A stretch of DNA of 64,000 bases from Maratus speciosus (Eukaryota > Arthropoda > Arachnida > Araneae > Salticidae): NCBI GenBank assembly GCA_963932465.1, contig OZ010786.1:539527073-539591072 (forward strand), given 5' to 3'. The position numbers and the translations under genes were made by a program. Shown piece by piece: positions 35,385 to 46,392 of the stretch. Within the stretch, counting starts at the first letter, position 1, and every line of letters starts with the position of its first letter. The notes beneath the pieces are model-generated. The model was not told the origin of the DNA. It worked only from the letters and a program-made list of their open reading frames with translations, and searched no databases.

Positions 35385-36330
35385 CCAATCCACTTTTCAC
35401 AGATCTGTTTAACCACATACCTTTTATATTTTTTACCTAAATTAATTTGAATGATATTGAAACTCATTCTGAAGATGCAGATTTCGCAACATGCATTAAA
35501 AAACTTATAAAGTAATTAAAGATTAATTTATAATGTTTCGTAATTAACAAAATTATAGAAAAAACTCTTCGTGTAGAGATTTATTATGCAAAATGATCTC
35601 AGTAATCTGCTTAATTCAATGGTTTCTACACGGATCAAACAGTTTTCTCTGTTAGTTTGGTAAGTTTTATCTGAAGCAAAGAAAGGATGATGTTTTACAT
35701 CACGTTTCAGCGTAAAAGGAAAAAAAAAGAGACAAAATAAGATTTTTTTTTCTGTTTTGAAATTTAATACTTATGGAGAGATACATTATATATGGATATC
35801 TTAAGAAAAGTCTTTTTAAACGGTTTTATAAATGAAAATAGTAAGTAAGCGAAATTCTTATACGGTAACTCCGGGAGAGTCGCCGCATACGGGATAGATG
35901 CCGCACCCCTTCTATTTCTTGTAATTATTGATAGATGTTCGTCAAACGCACAGTATAGGTGCGCAATGACATTATTTTAACCAGTGTATAGCGTGAATCC
36001 CATTTCGATGTTTACATGTAGAAGTACAATCCTTAATTTGACGTAAGTGCATGATTTCACTGTCCAAACTTTTAAACATATTATGTTTAAATACATTTCA
36101 TACACTAATTACTAAATGCATGCATGATTTCGAAGTCAAAACTAAGTGTAGCGTTTGTATAGCGTACTGTGTGTGTAATTATGCTATTCTCCTTAGCGAT
36201 GGCAGGTAACTTTGATGGCCGGCGTCTGCATCATGCAAAATGGGATACATGCTGCACTGCTATTCCGGTATACGTGCCGCAGTTTCTTTTGTACGGGATG
36301 ATTAAGTGTTATTAACTTTTCCTTTTCTTT

Positions 36331-36549
36331 TTGCACAGACTAACCATGTTAGGCATGTTATCAAGTTTACTAAAACAAAAGGAGAAAAAGGGGAAAATAA
36401 AAAGTAAGAAGGGCAAGAAAGATGCAAGTCAAGATGATAATAATGAAGAATTGGATTACGCGTACCGCAGACGTTCTTTGCAAACTACTCCAAAAAAGAG
36501 GAAATGTAATTGGCTTCGTTGCATCATGTGCTTAAATGTAGTTACATAA
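36331..36549 (+). CDS. Lys-rich 72-codon ORF in the TA element (hypothetical)
   Basis: The frame reads KQKEKKGKIKSKKGKKDASQ, then an acidic DDNNEELDY stretch and RRRSLQTTPKKRKC near the end, before a TAA. Basic and acidic clusters look like a nuclear-localisation or linker segment rather than a catalytic domain. It follows a pyrimidine tract plus cacag (near 36339), so it may be an exon of a decayed transposase gene. I do not recognise the family and composition bias alone could explain the frame. Confidence 0.25.
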   Translation: MHRLTMLGMLSSLLKQKEKKGKIKSKKGKKDASQDDNNEELDYAYRRRSLQTTPKKRKCNWLRCIMCLNVVT

Positions 36550-36595
36550 AGACTGTACTTTTTCGACACTTTTTCTGTGGATTGAAGTCGATCTC

Positions 36596-36804
36596 TTAAC
36601 CCATTCGGGACCATAGGTGCATATAAACACCTTCATAAAGAGCTTTCAAAAAAATTTCTGGCACCAGTAAAAAAGAAAATTATTATTTGCTTTGTTTAAT
36701 TAGAGCATTTTCATGCTTATTTAATTAAAGTTAACTTCCTTTTAAAAAAAATGGTACCAAGCGAATAAAATTTGTATAAAAGTCACCGGTCCTGAAAGGG
36801 TTAA
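36596..36804. mobile_element. TTAA-type MITE, 209 bp (family B)
   Basis: TTAACCCATTCGGGACC at the left and GGTCCTGAAAGGGTTAA at the right form a 17-bp imperfect TIR including TTAA. TTAACCC ends are characteristic of piggyBac-like elements. Nested in the TA element. Confidence 0.8.
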
Positions 36805-37595
36805 CAAATAAATTATGAAACACAATTTTACTTTTTTTTCTTTTCCCTTTCTAGTAGTTCTAATGTTACGTTGTTGCTGAAATAACAATTAAAATTTAAT
36901 GTAAAAATATAAGTCGATAATTTTAATAGTGAAAGTAGGCAACAATTATTAATTTGAATCTACTAATACGTTTCATTGTACTCATTTAGTTTCATTTTGT
37001 ATTTACATCCATAATTACAGTCCAGATATGAATATTTTTATTTAAAATATTTTTATTTATAACTTCATTCTGTTCTTATTACCAGCGCGGCGTAACTACC
37101 GCACAATTGCGGCGTCTCAGCCTGAATGTACGAGTGACGCGCCGCAGTGTAATATTTTAGAAAAAAAAAATGTTAAAAAATATTAATAATTTGTTGTTTT
37201 TTTTGTTACAGTACACGCGTTGTATATTTAACATTAAATAGAACAGCATGATTTTTTTAATTTCATGTCCACCATGGGACTTTATATACAAGTTCAAAAA
37301 AAAAATGTGCGGCATAAATCCCGGAATTACCCTATTAAGAAAAAAATATTTTAATCCTTCCGCTTTTTAGGTCCGTTTGAAATTGTATAAATACGTAGCA
37401 CCAAAAGTTGTCGTCTGGTTCGTCTGTCTGCCTGTCTGTCTATCCGTCTGTCCGCATATAAGAACACAAGAACTACCAAACCTGGTTTGAAATTTAATAT
37501 ATATAATAGTTCCAGAATTTTGTCCAGTCATTTCAAATTATATTAAAATCAAATCAAAGCTTAAAAAGATACTAATAAAAGTTTTCTTGATTCTA

Positions 37596-38343
37596 TTAAG
37601 GGGTCTTGTACCTTTTAAACGCGTCGAAAATTAACGAAAAAATTCTAAGTTTGAATTAGTCTATCTTCAAAACCTTTTTATGTATAAACATGAAATTTTG
37701 ATTATTGATTAAACAGATTGTGCTTTGTAATATACTACCAACAGAAATTTATTAACCCTTTACAGAATTTGTGTATTGTTGAAATCAAAATAGCTAATTT
37801 TTTTTTACCCCATGAGTCATTGCGCGCATGATATGTTGAGAAAGTATGTATGGATTGTCATGAAATTTGGTAAATAAACTAAACAAATATGTGTGTTTAA
37901 AATGATCTACTTTTAAGTATTTACAATGGTAATATTTTTAGTTATGATTATTTTTATTCATTAAAAATATAATTTTTTTAATTCATTTTTTACTTTTTTT
38001 ATGTAGTTAAAGAAATCATTTTGGCCTAAGAGTAGATCATTTTAAACACACATATATGATTAGTATCTTTACCGAATTCCATGCGAATCCATACATACTT
38101 TCTCAAGATATCATGCGCGCAATGACTCATGGGGTAAAAAAAGAGCTATTTTGCTTTCAACAATACACAAATTCTATAAAGGGTTAATAAATATCTAATC
38201 TTAGCATATTACAAAGCACAATCTGTTTAATCAATATCCAAAATTTCATGTTTATACATAAAAATGCTTTGAAGATAGACTAATTCAAACTTTGAAGTTT
38301 TTCGTTAATTTTCGACGCGTTTAAAAGGTACAAGACCCCTTAA
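37596..38343. mobile_element. TTAA-flanked palindromic element, 748 bp
   Basis: The termini TTAAGGGGTCTTGTACC and GGTACAAGACCCCTTAA are perfect inverses. The arms stay well matched for ~320 bp each (e.g. ccccatgagtcattgcgcgc at 37809 against gcgcgcaatgactcatgggg at 38115). The centre near 37970 is AT-rich. No ORF. TTAA target and hairpin form suggest a MITE of a piggyBac/Kolobok-type system. The related TTAACCC MITEs differ in sequence. Confidence 0.82.
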
Positions 38344-38803
38344 ATTCTAACATACGTAAATAATTCAATGATATCCTATGGTAGGTAATGATTCTAGGCT
38401 GCCATGGTGATTACATTCTACTTAAGATGGAGTCGCATTATTTCCGTATTATTGAATTTAATATATAATTGTAATAAATTTTGTATTCATGCACTTTTGC
38501 ATAAGAGTGCAAAAGCTATTGCTCCAAGATCTGAATAATTATAAAACAAGTTATAGTACGAACTCACCTCATTTGCCACGTTTGACGTGCAATGTCCGTC
38601 CTGTTCTATCTTAAGTTTATTTCAAATGTACTAAAATGCCTCTTGATATATTGTTAATTAACATCAGTATCATTTATGTTTAAAAAATGGAAAAGTAGGC
38701 CGTGAATGATTAATATTAATTTACCACCCGATTAAATGAGGTACCTTTTTCTGTAGGAAAAAATTGTATCATTGAATAAACATTCATTTTTTGTTTGTCA
38801 CCT

Positions 38804-39339
38804 TGTTATGGCTTACCTTGGAAACCATGGCATCACATCAGCATTGGCGCTTTCATCTGTTTGAACTTTGATTTGATTGTATGGCATTTCGTCCGTTTTT
38901 TTTTTCTTTTTTTTTCGAATAGTTTAGAACACATATTTTGTTGTAAGATGTGGTATTCGTCCACATCTTAATTCTGGCTATATCATTACTAATTTCTCAT
39001 AATATTTAATTACTTTCAAATATGTGTGTAAAGTTTAAACCCTTAATTCTCGCTCAACTGATATTCACGGGCTCTATCTTGTATTCAGATTGATTGATTC
39101 CCACCAGTTTTATAAAATAGTGTTATTTTCATTTATATGGTATCATTTTACCTGTCCTTAAATAAGGTGAAAGTTTTTTTTTCCTTTTTTTAAATAGTGG
39201 TGTCAATAAGAAATTTTAATTTTAAAACCGTAATTTAATAAGACCGTTAAGGTGTTAATATAGTAATAATTAGTTTCTTTAATTTTAGTTTTAAATTTAT
39301 TATACAGTTCACTTGGACTATCGTACAAAATGGTCGCGT
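38804..39339 (+). repeat. 5' LTR of the BEL/Pao element
   Basis: Matches the 3' LTR start over ~200 bp: ggaaaccatgg-ca-ca-cagcattggcgc, tttgattgtat, ttgttgtaagatgtggtatt and cacatct-aattctg-cta. The 3' boundary is inferred from a tggtcgcgtcagc sequence near 39342 that could be the primer-binding site. The matching tRNA was not identified. Confidence 0.75.
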
Positions 39340-39689
39340 CAGCCGCAGTAGTTTAGAACTACTATTTTAATGCTAGTTTTGTTAGTTTTGTTAGTAATAG
39401 TTATTATCAGCAACTAGGACTAAACCACTCACGCTATGACTGAAATGTACAAATTAGTTATTGGAAAAAGACAGCGAGGGTCTATAAAGATCAATTGACG
39501 AGAATAGCATATTTTCTCGAGAATGAAAAAAAAAAAAAGACACACTAGAGTATCAAGTAAAAATAGATAATGTAAAAAAGTATTCATAAAAATAGAAGAT
39601 GGACCTGAAAAATTGGAGGTAAGAATAAGAAAATTCTTACTCTCTAATAATAGTATTGATAAAAAATTGATATAAATAATTCTATATCA

Positions 39690-40735
39690 AGTAATAATTC
39701 GAATACTAATTTCAAACTGCCTGATATACCTTTACCTAAATTTATGGTAATTATCAGGATTGGTATATGTTTAAAGATCAATTTAAAATATTTATTGATT
39801 CTAGTGATAAATTAAATGATACGCAAAAACTGTATTATTTTAAATCCACTCTCAGCCATAGTGCTTCAGACGTCACGGCCAAAGACACAGAAATGTTGTC
39901 ACAGCCAAAAACGCATATAAATTGCGCGTTTTGAAAATAAACGTTTTATTGTGAACACTCAATTTAATGAAAAAAATGTTTATGGAAATGACATCGCAAT
40001 ACTCAGCTAAAAACCTAAGAGCGATGGTTGACGGATGTCAAAAACATCCGTGCTCATAAATCAATAGGTTTAGAGCTTAATCAATTTTAGGAAATTATGT
40101 TCATAAAAATAATTCTCATAAAACTAGATAAAGAAACAAAAAAGAAATTTGAGCTCTTGATAATTTCTACTGAATTACCGAATTGGCAAGAGTTCGTTGA
40201 CTTTTACCAAAAGCGATGTTCAGTTTTGCAAAATTTGCTGAATAATGGTTGTGTTAAAACTAAGCATGTCATACACTATAAAAAACTATTATACACTGTC
40301 ATACACTGTGAAAAACAATTAAAGTTCCTGTAACAGCGTCTGTTACAGGAATTATTCTTTTGCCGTTACATAAAAAGTTCTAGGAATCCCAGTTTCCTAG
40401 GAAAACTTTAGTACCTTTACAGATTTTTTTTACAGTGTATATAATAAAAATCAAGTAAAAAATGTGTTTCTTAAGAATAATTCTTATACTGCAAAGAATA
40501 CTTGTGTAACTTGTTCACAAAACAAATCTATATTCAAAAGTGATAAATTCTTAAAATGAAAGGAATATATTATGTATTTAGCAGCAAAGAAAAAGAATCT
40601 GTGCCTAAATTATCTGAGCTCATTTCATTAAATTGCGCAATATAGATTCCCTGCTGTGTGTGAAAGATGCGCCAGAAAGCATAATAGTTTATTATATAGA
40701 AACGCTTCATTGGCACCATTAAGACGGGTTTAAAA
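39690..40735 (+). pseudogene. BEL/Pao gag remnant
   Basis: Blocks in order: LPDIPLPKF (near 39716), then, after a frameshift, DWYMFKDQFKIFIDSSDKL and LNDTQKLYYFKSTL (39758-39850), typical of Pao-type gag. Then KLDKETKKKFELL and LPNWQEFVDFYQKRCSVLQN (40109-40240) in the 78-codon frame 40097-40333. Last is a zinc-knuckle remnant CERCARKHNSLLYRNASL (near 40660-40715). A MITE at 40302-40439 splits it. Gag would form the particle and bind RNA, but this copy is not translatable. Confidence 0.75.
40302..40440. mobile_element. Small MITE in gag, TA-flanked, ~138 bp
   Basis: Ends are TACACTGTG-AAAAACAATT and AGATTTTTTTTACAGTGTA. The interior has the short palindrome ctgtaacag-cgt-ctgttacag near 40328. 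TA flanks and the CACTGT start resemble the ends of the larger insertion at 40786, so both may use the same transposase. The end of the 40097-40333 frame lies within it. Confidence 0.7.
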
Positions 40736-41130
40736 ATCCAGCTATCACAAATAAATAAAGGAATTGTTGCTTCGCCTAATGAAGATACACTGTTAAAAAT
40801 TTCTGTAAAAACACAGAAAAAAACGAGACTCTCTGTAAATTTACACTAGTTCCCGGTTAAATGTATTTGGTTGAGTTTCTTGGTCAAGACTCTATGTAAA
40901 TTTACACCAGTTCAAGCGCTTCATTGGCGCCATTAAGACGGGTTAAAAAATCCAGCTGTCAACAAATAACTAAAGGAATTGTTGCTTCGTCTAATGAAGA
41001 TACACTGCTACAAAATTCAGTAAAAACACAGAAAAAAAGCCTAGACTCTCTGTAAATTTACACTAGTTCTCGGTTAAATGTATTCCATTGAGTTTCTCGG
41101 TCAAGACTCTATGTAAATTTACACCAGTTC
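40704..41130. repeat. 214-bp tandem duplication across the MITE/BEL junction
   Basis: 40704-40917 and 40918-41130 both run from gcttcattggc through attaagacgggtt and gaattgttgcttcg across the MITE start tacactg and into its internal repeats, ending caccagttc. Because each copy includes both BEL and MITE sequence, the duplication happened after the MITE arrived. Confidence 0.88.
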
Positions 41131-42291
41131 TCGGTTAAATGCATTTGATTGAGTTTAACGGTCAAGACTCTCTGTAAATTTACACTAGTTCTCGGTTAAA
41201 TGCATTTGATTGAGTTTCTCGGTCATCGTTTTACAGACATTCCCCTTATCTTATATATAATTCCCTGTAGGGATTTCCAGGTCTTTCAATGAAATTTAGA
41301 TAGAGTAGAGAAATAGACGAAGCTAAATATTTTCAAAAAGTGGTAATTTTCTTGATCATTTTCATAGTTATAATTCTTCTTTAAAAAAAGTTACATGAAA
41401 CATTTTCAACTGTAAAAACCTTTCCATTTATAGAGAGGATCATAACACATTTAAATTGCTTTTATAAGAATTGTGATTAACCATAAAAATATTTTTTTGT
41501 TAATTAATCTGATTATTTTTGGAAATATTTTACAAAAAAATTTTAACTACCGATATATTTAACAAGTTTTAATGAAAAAGTATACCTAAATTTCACATTA
41601 TTATTATTTAAAAATTCCAGTATATCTTCAGATATTAAAGAGGATAGTTATTCAGAAGAAGGATTTTCTTGATAAAGAATTCCGTAAATAAAGGATTAAA
41701 AAATTAAATTTGATAAAAAAAAATAATAGGTACTATTGTATTGGTCCAAACTGAATTAAAATAAACCGTTTAATAAATTTTCTAACGAATATATTTGAAG
41801 CAAAATCTTTGAAAAGCACAAATACAATATATTTTTCACCGCTTCATTATAAAAAACATCCTTTATACATAACAGTACCAGCTCCTACGGCGCACCCATT
41901 AAGGTGTTTTTTCTCCCGCCCAGAGGACTCGGGCTCAAACCCCAGGCCGACTAGAAATAAATTGTGTAAAAATTAAATGATAGAGCTTTTAAATTTACTC
42001 GAAATGCTCTGATACTTCGAAGTTCTAAAATTCACTAATTTCAAAAACTATGTTAAATTACTTTCGTTAAAAATAAATTGATTTACAGAGTCTTGTGTAT
42101 TTATAACGATGTTAATTTACGGTGTCTTGTGTATTTTTAACGATGTTAATTTACTGTAAATTTACTGAATAACTTCTCTGTTATTTAGCAGAATCTCTGT
42201 TTTTCTAATCTCTGTAATTTTACATAAGACTTAAGATAATGGATTACCAGTAGATTCTCTGTAATTTCCCTGAAAATGTGTTAACAGTGTA
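40786..42291. mobile_element. 1.5 kb non-autonomous TA-flanked element in BEL
   Basis: Starts TACACTGTTAAAAATT (40786) and ends GTGTTAACAGTGTA (42291), a short TIR with TA at both sides. The left part holds a 61-bp tandem repeat (40835-41230). The middle has a possible tRNA-like word set near 41880-41950. The right part has gtgtatttttaacgatgttaatttac duplicated in pieces near 42095-42155. No transposase frame. Tc1/mariner-like mobilisation is inferred from TA only. Confidence 0.72.
40835..41226. repeat. 61-bp tandem repeat (5 units, one split)
   Basis: Units of gactct(c/a)tgtaaatttacac followed by (t/c)agttctcggttaaatg and attgagtttctcggtca start at 41044, 41105 and 41166, exactly 61 bp apart, and also at about 40837 and 40898 in the first copy of the 214-bp duplication. 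Confidence 0.9.
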
Positions 42292-42329
42292 GCAATAAAG
42301 TAATAGAAGAGGCTAAAGAAATTTGGCAA

Positions 42330-42797
42330 TCATTATTTAGTGAGATTTGCTTCTCTAATAAAAATAAAAACAGACTTTTATTAAAAACTTATATTATTTA
42401 TGTTGAAAATCCGAATGATTCTAGAATGACAACAGGGGTAGTTCTGGATAGCGAAAGTGAAATAAATTTGATGGGCAATAGAATCGCTCAGTCTTTATCA
42501 TTAAAGAAAAATAAAACGAAAGTTTTAATTACGGGGATTCATGGGAATGTTTCAGAAATATATGCGAAAGTTAAAACTACAATTTCCAATAAAAACAAGT
42601 CTTTATGTAGAACAATACGATTCTTAATTATTCCTAAAATAACAAATAGACTACCAGCAAATGATACAAATGAAAGTAACTTGGAAATTCCGGAAAAGAA
42701 AGCTTTATCTGATCATAATTTTAGAAAATCCTCTAAAATAGATTCCTTGAATGGGACGGAACTCTTTTATGAAATATTAAAACCAGAAAAATACTAA
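42330..42797 (+). pseudogene. BEL/Pao aspartic protease remnant
   Basis: A 123-codon frame from 42426, with upstream in-frame sequence LLLKTYIIYVENPNDSRM that belongs to the same domain. The active-site block reads VLDSESEINLM where Pao proteases have a D-S/T-G-type triad, so the Gly is replaced and catalysis is unlikely. SLSLKKNKTKVLITGIHG and a later FLIIPKIT block fit the retropepsin fold of BEL elements. The role would be polyprotein cleavage. Confidence 0.72.
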
Positions 42798-42809
42798 TCT
42801 TCTCCACAA

Positions 42810-44090
42810 ATATTTAAAAATACTGCTTTTGGTTACATCGTGTCAAGAATATTAAAAAATGGAAGTCAACCGAATTGTTAAGCGAATAGAAGATAAGATA
42901 GATAAAAATGTTAAAAATAATTGGGAAATCGAGACTGTTGATGATGAATTAATACCACTTAGCCCTGAAGATCAATAATGCTAGTCTCATGTTTTAAAAA
43001 CACATCGCCACAAAGCACCGGTAGTTTCATTGCAACTATGCCTTTAAAAATATCCGATTGTTCTGGAAAATTCGAGAGTAATCGCAGAAAAAAAAATTGA
43101 AACAGCCACGGAATCGACTTGAACAAACTCCGGTAATGCGAGAACTCTATTGTGACTTTAAGAAGAAATAACAAAATTTAGGTCATATGACTCAAGTTAG
43201 TTGGATGGCTGATGAAGCTGGTTCTTACTATCTACCTCATCATGGTCTATACCGGCCAAAAAGTTCCAGAACAAAGCTTAGCGTCGTTTTTAATGCTTTG
43301 CGTCCTACAGTTAATAATAAATCGTTGAATGATATTCTCTTTAAAGAGCAAGTGATGGAAGATTTAGATGATATGATGATTCTTTTTAGAAATCACAGAT
43401 TTGTCTTTCTCGCCGACATGTACCAGATGAAATGTACCAGCGAATTCTGGTGACTCATAATCAAGAAAAACTTTTAAGACAATTATGGAAAGAAAATATT
43501 AATGCTCAAATAGAAATTTGTGAAAATATCACTGTGACGTATGGATCTTGTGCCCTATTTTCAGCGTTTAGAACGTTGAAACAACTGGTGTAAGAAGCAG
43601 TAAAAAAATATTGTAAAGCATTAGATGTTTTTTGAATGATACCTACATGGATGCTAGTCTATGTGGAGAAGGCAGTCTAGAAGCTACTCGAGAACTACAG
43701 TCTCAGTTAATAAAATTACTAAATTCTGGTGGAATGCAGTTACACAAATGGAATGCAAATAATCCTGGATTACTTGTAATTGTTAATAATAAAATTTTGG
43801 AAGGTTATTCCTTTTTTTTAAATGAAACAAATGTGTTAGGAGTTTCATGGAAGCCTCGTTAAAATGTATTCAGCTTCAAGCTAAAGATCTACCAACAAGA
43901 AATATTGTCCAAACGGACAGTTTTATGATTAGACATTTTTATCCCATTGGTCTCATTGGGCCTGTTATCACAAGAGCTAAGTCTTTCTTGCAAGAGTTTT
44001 GGAAATTTAAATTAAATTGGAATGATCCTATTCCAGATTTTATGGCTCAGTCTTGGATTCAGTGGGTCAATCTTTAAAATCTATAGCAAA
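42810..44090 (+). pseudogene. BEL/Pao reverse transcriptase remnant
   Basis: Begins with a NTAFGYIVS block (near 42820) and a TGSFIATMPLK block (43020-43050). It continues as YLPHHGLYRP, RTKLSVVFNALRP, KSLNDILF (43187-43453) and the first catalytic Asp in FLADMYQM. A broken NITVTYGSCALF segment and the active-site region NDTYMDASL follow, where YxDD has become YMDA, so the second Asp is lost. LQLIKLLNSGG-like and LHKWNANNPG come next, then the connection segment HFYPIGLIGPVITRAKSF with FKLNWNDPIP. At least four frame breaks. Inactive. Confidence 0.8.
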
Positions 44091-44109
44091 TTTAAAGATT
44101 AATTGTTAT

Positions 44110-44740
44110 ATTTTAAACCCTTATGCACAATAATATAGCCGTACATGGCTTTGCTAATACTTCATCAATTGCGTTTGGAGAATCTGTCAATATTCAATCC
44201 TCACATCATTCTGGAACAACATGGAACATAATTAGTAGTAAGTCACAAATAGCACCCTTAAAAACAGTTACTATTCCTCATCTTGAACTTTCAGCATGTC
44301 TCCAACCAGCCAAATTAGTAGTTAAAAAGTTCAAAAGCTTTGACGTTAACCATTCAGATGTTTACTTAAACACAGATTCCCAGATAGCCTTAACCTGGAT
44401 ACAGATATCATCTTAGAGAATGAAAACTTTTGTCAGCAATCGTGTTGCGAAAATCCAAAGTTATACGTAGAACATTACTTGGAAACATATTCCATCTAGT
44501 TCCGATCCAAATGATTTAATTTCACGCGGATTAGATTCCACAGACTTAGTGGATAATCAGTTTTGGTGGCATGGACCACACTTTCTCATGGACCACACTT
44601 TCTCATGAATCAGACTAGTGCTGCTCAATCAGAAAATCTCCATTTATCATCAGATGTCCAGGAGGTTACCTTGAAAGAAACGAAGGGTGTTTCTAATGAT
44701 GCTTTATCAAAAAAAACTTTTGGACTAGCAAATTAAGCCG
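44110..44740 (+). pseudogene. BEL/Pao RNase H-like remnant
   Basis: The 97-codon frame 44123-44416 has the KSQIAPLKTVTIPHLELSAC block typical of the Pao RNase H region, followed by VYLNTDSQIALTWI (an Asp-bearing DS motif). After one stop comes FVSNRVAKIQ and IPSSSDPNDLISRGL with WWHGPHFL, the usual end of this domain before integrase. A short duplication of the ggaccacactttctcatg segment is visible near 44572-44607. Confidence 0.78.
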
Positions 44741-44959
44741 TCGCAGAGATTTTTAATGACTTGATATTCAATATTGTTTCTCTGACTAATGATTTAATGA
44801 AATGAATTAGAATTTTTGGATTTTTTTAGATTTATATACAATAGTAGAAAAGGAATGAGCAAGTTAGGAACGCTTACAGTACCCAGTCTAGAAACTGTGA
44901 AAACGTTTCTTATCAAGTAGGTACAGTATAAATATTTTGCAGAATATATAAAAAATTTT

Positions 44960-45985
44960 CAGAACCAAAAGATCCTCACAGGTAACAGTCAATTAAAATT
45001 TTTGAATCCATTTTTTGACTCTGAAAATATCTTAAGAGTGTGTGGACGTCTAGAAATTTCTAGTTTAGCTTATAGGGAAAAACATCCATTTGTTTTTCTC
45101 GCTAATCATAAATTGAGTGAAATGATATTAGAATATATTCATAAGGAGTTTTTTCACACAGGTCATCAATCTGTATTGCATCAGGTAAGATAAAGTTATC
45201 GGATAATAAATATACGCACTTTAGTGCGTTAAGTAGTGCATAAATGCGTACTTTGTTTTAGAAAGAAACCAATAGCTCTTGATCAAATCATGGGAAATTT
45301 GCATCAAGAAAGTGTGAATACTAGGCCTCCTTTAGAACAATCATATATATATTTTTATGGACCTTTTCGTATGAAATACAAAAATTAAGGAAATATAATT
45401 TATAATAAAATCTGTGTAGCATTGTTTATCTGTCTCGTAACCAAAGCAATTCACTTGGATATTGTAACCGATTTAAAATCAGATTCATGTATTACTACCC
45501 TTAAAAAAATTTGTGAAAGTAGAAATAAAAAGTTCTACTGTAATGACGGATAATGAATCAAAAAAGTTAAAAAATTACATGCTATGTTTATTAAACCGGA
45601 TAAAGCGTTAACTAATTATTTGGAATTCTGAAGGGATAATTTGGAAATTTATCCTTCCTCAATCACGCAATTTTGGTGGTTTGTGGACAGCTGAGGTAAA
45701 AGTTTTTAAGTACCATCTTAAAAGAACCTTAGGTAATTTGAGAGTCAGTTTGAAAGAATTCCGGAATCTAATATCGCAAATAGAGGGAATTTTGAATTCG
45801 CGTCCTTTGACACCTTTATCTTCGGATCCTAATGAAATAGAAGTACTATCACCAGTTCATGTTTTGATTAGGAGTCAAATTTTTTCTTTAGCCGAACCTG
45901 ACATAATCCATATTAATGAAAGTAGGCTAAACAATTGGCCAAAATTCACCAAAATAATTCAAATCATTTGAAAGAGATGGAAGCA
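44960..45985 (+). pseudogene. BEL/Pao integrase remnant
   Basis: The N-terminal zinc-binding region is ILRVCGRLEISSL, HPFVFLANHKLSEM and IHKEFFHTGHQSVLHQVR (45020-45190) with conserved His residues. The core region has VNTRPPLEQ, FYGPFRMK (the usual Asp before GPF is lost), CLVTKAIHLDIVTDLKSD (45440-45490) and a degraded second-Asp block. The C-terminal part is the frame 45681-45971 with KYHLKRTLGNL, IEGILNSRPLTPLSSDPNE and PVHVLI. Multiple stops. Role would be strand transfer into host DNA. Confidence 0.8.
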
Positions 45986-46240
45986 TGATTATATAAATCA
46001 TTTGCAAGAAAGGAATAAATAATTCTCTGAAAAGAAAAATTTTAAAGCAGAATGCATTGGTTATCCTGAAGGATGAGAATTTAGCCGAAGGGAAATGGTC
46101 TTTGTACAGATTCCTTAAGGTAATGCCTGGTTCAGATGGGAAGGTTAGAGTCTTAGAGATAAAAACTTTATCAGGGATCGCTACTCGACCTATTTTCAAA
46201 ATTTCCCTTCTTCCTATCGAAGAAAATGAATAATTTTGTT
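45986..46240 (+). pseudogene. C-terminal tail of BEL/Pao integrase
   Basis: Continues with WKHDYINHLQERN, NAL-VILKDENLAEGKWSL and KVRVLEIKTLSGIATRPIFK, in line with the usual DUF5641-type C-terminal domain (ENLPPxxWxLGRI with TRP-like end). The minus frame 45927-46199 is its shadow. Confidence 0.72.
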
Positions 46241-46375
46241 GTAAATATTCAAATTATTTATATAATTCTCATTTTTCTATTATTATATTTGTATGTACCT
46301 TAATAATTTTTATTGTATGCAATTTGTTTATTTAGTAATGCGTATTTTCATATGATTGAATATTAGTAAAACATG

Positions 46376-46392
46376 TCAATGGGGGGCCGTTA
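46376..46392 (+). other. Polypurine tract before the 3' LTR
   Basis: caatggggggccgtta ends directly at TGTTATGG of the 3' LTR. A purine-rich run here would prime plus-strand synthesis in LTR elements. Confidence 0.65.

Larger units (their letters stand above)
35861..37334. mobile_element. TA-targeting 1.47 kb element with CCGCA words
   Basis: Ends are TACGGTAACTCCGGG (35861) and CCCGGAATTACCCTA (37334), a 15-bp imperfect TIR. Array copy 3 (near 34873-34885) keeps the uninterrupted site with one TA, so the target duplication is TA. Words of the form TGCCGCA/TGCGGCA recur near both ends (near 35900, 36250, 36275, 37100, 37142 and 37310), perhaps subterminal binding repeats. A 72-codon Lys-rich frame (36331-36549) starts just after a splice-acceptor-like tract. 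A TTAA MITE (36596-36804) is nested inside. Confidence 0.72.
35385..38803 (+). repeat. ~0.9 kb repeat family, copy 4, split by three insertions
   Basis: The first part is 35385-35860 and the last is about 37335-37595 plus 38344-38803 (tgtactaaaatgcctcttga, ggccgtgaatgattaat, gattaaatgaggtacc, tgtttgtcaccttgt). The TA element (35861-37334) and the TTAA palindrome (37596-38343) interrupt it, and the BEL retrotransposon inserts at its end. A gtctgtctgcctgtctgt simple repeat lies near 37424-37450. Confidence 0.6.

Noticed and set aside
40837..41226. CRISPR-like regular repeats
   Set aside because: Units are contiguous 61-bp tandem repeats without unique spacers, in eukaryotic transposon DNA.
41870..41960. 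tRNA-like words (ggactcgggctcaaacccca) inside the BEL insertion
   Set aside because: A B-box-like string is present but no matching A box at the right distance and no cloverleaf could be drawn. Kept only as a remark.
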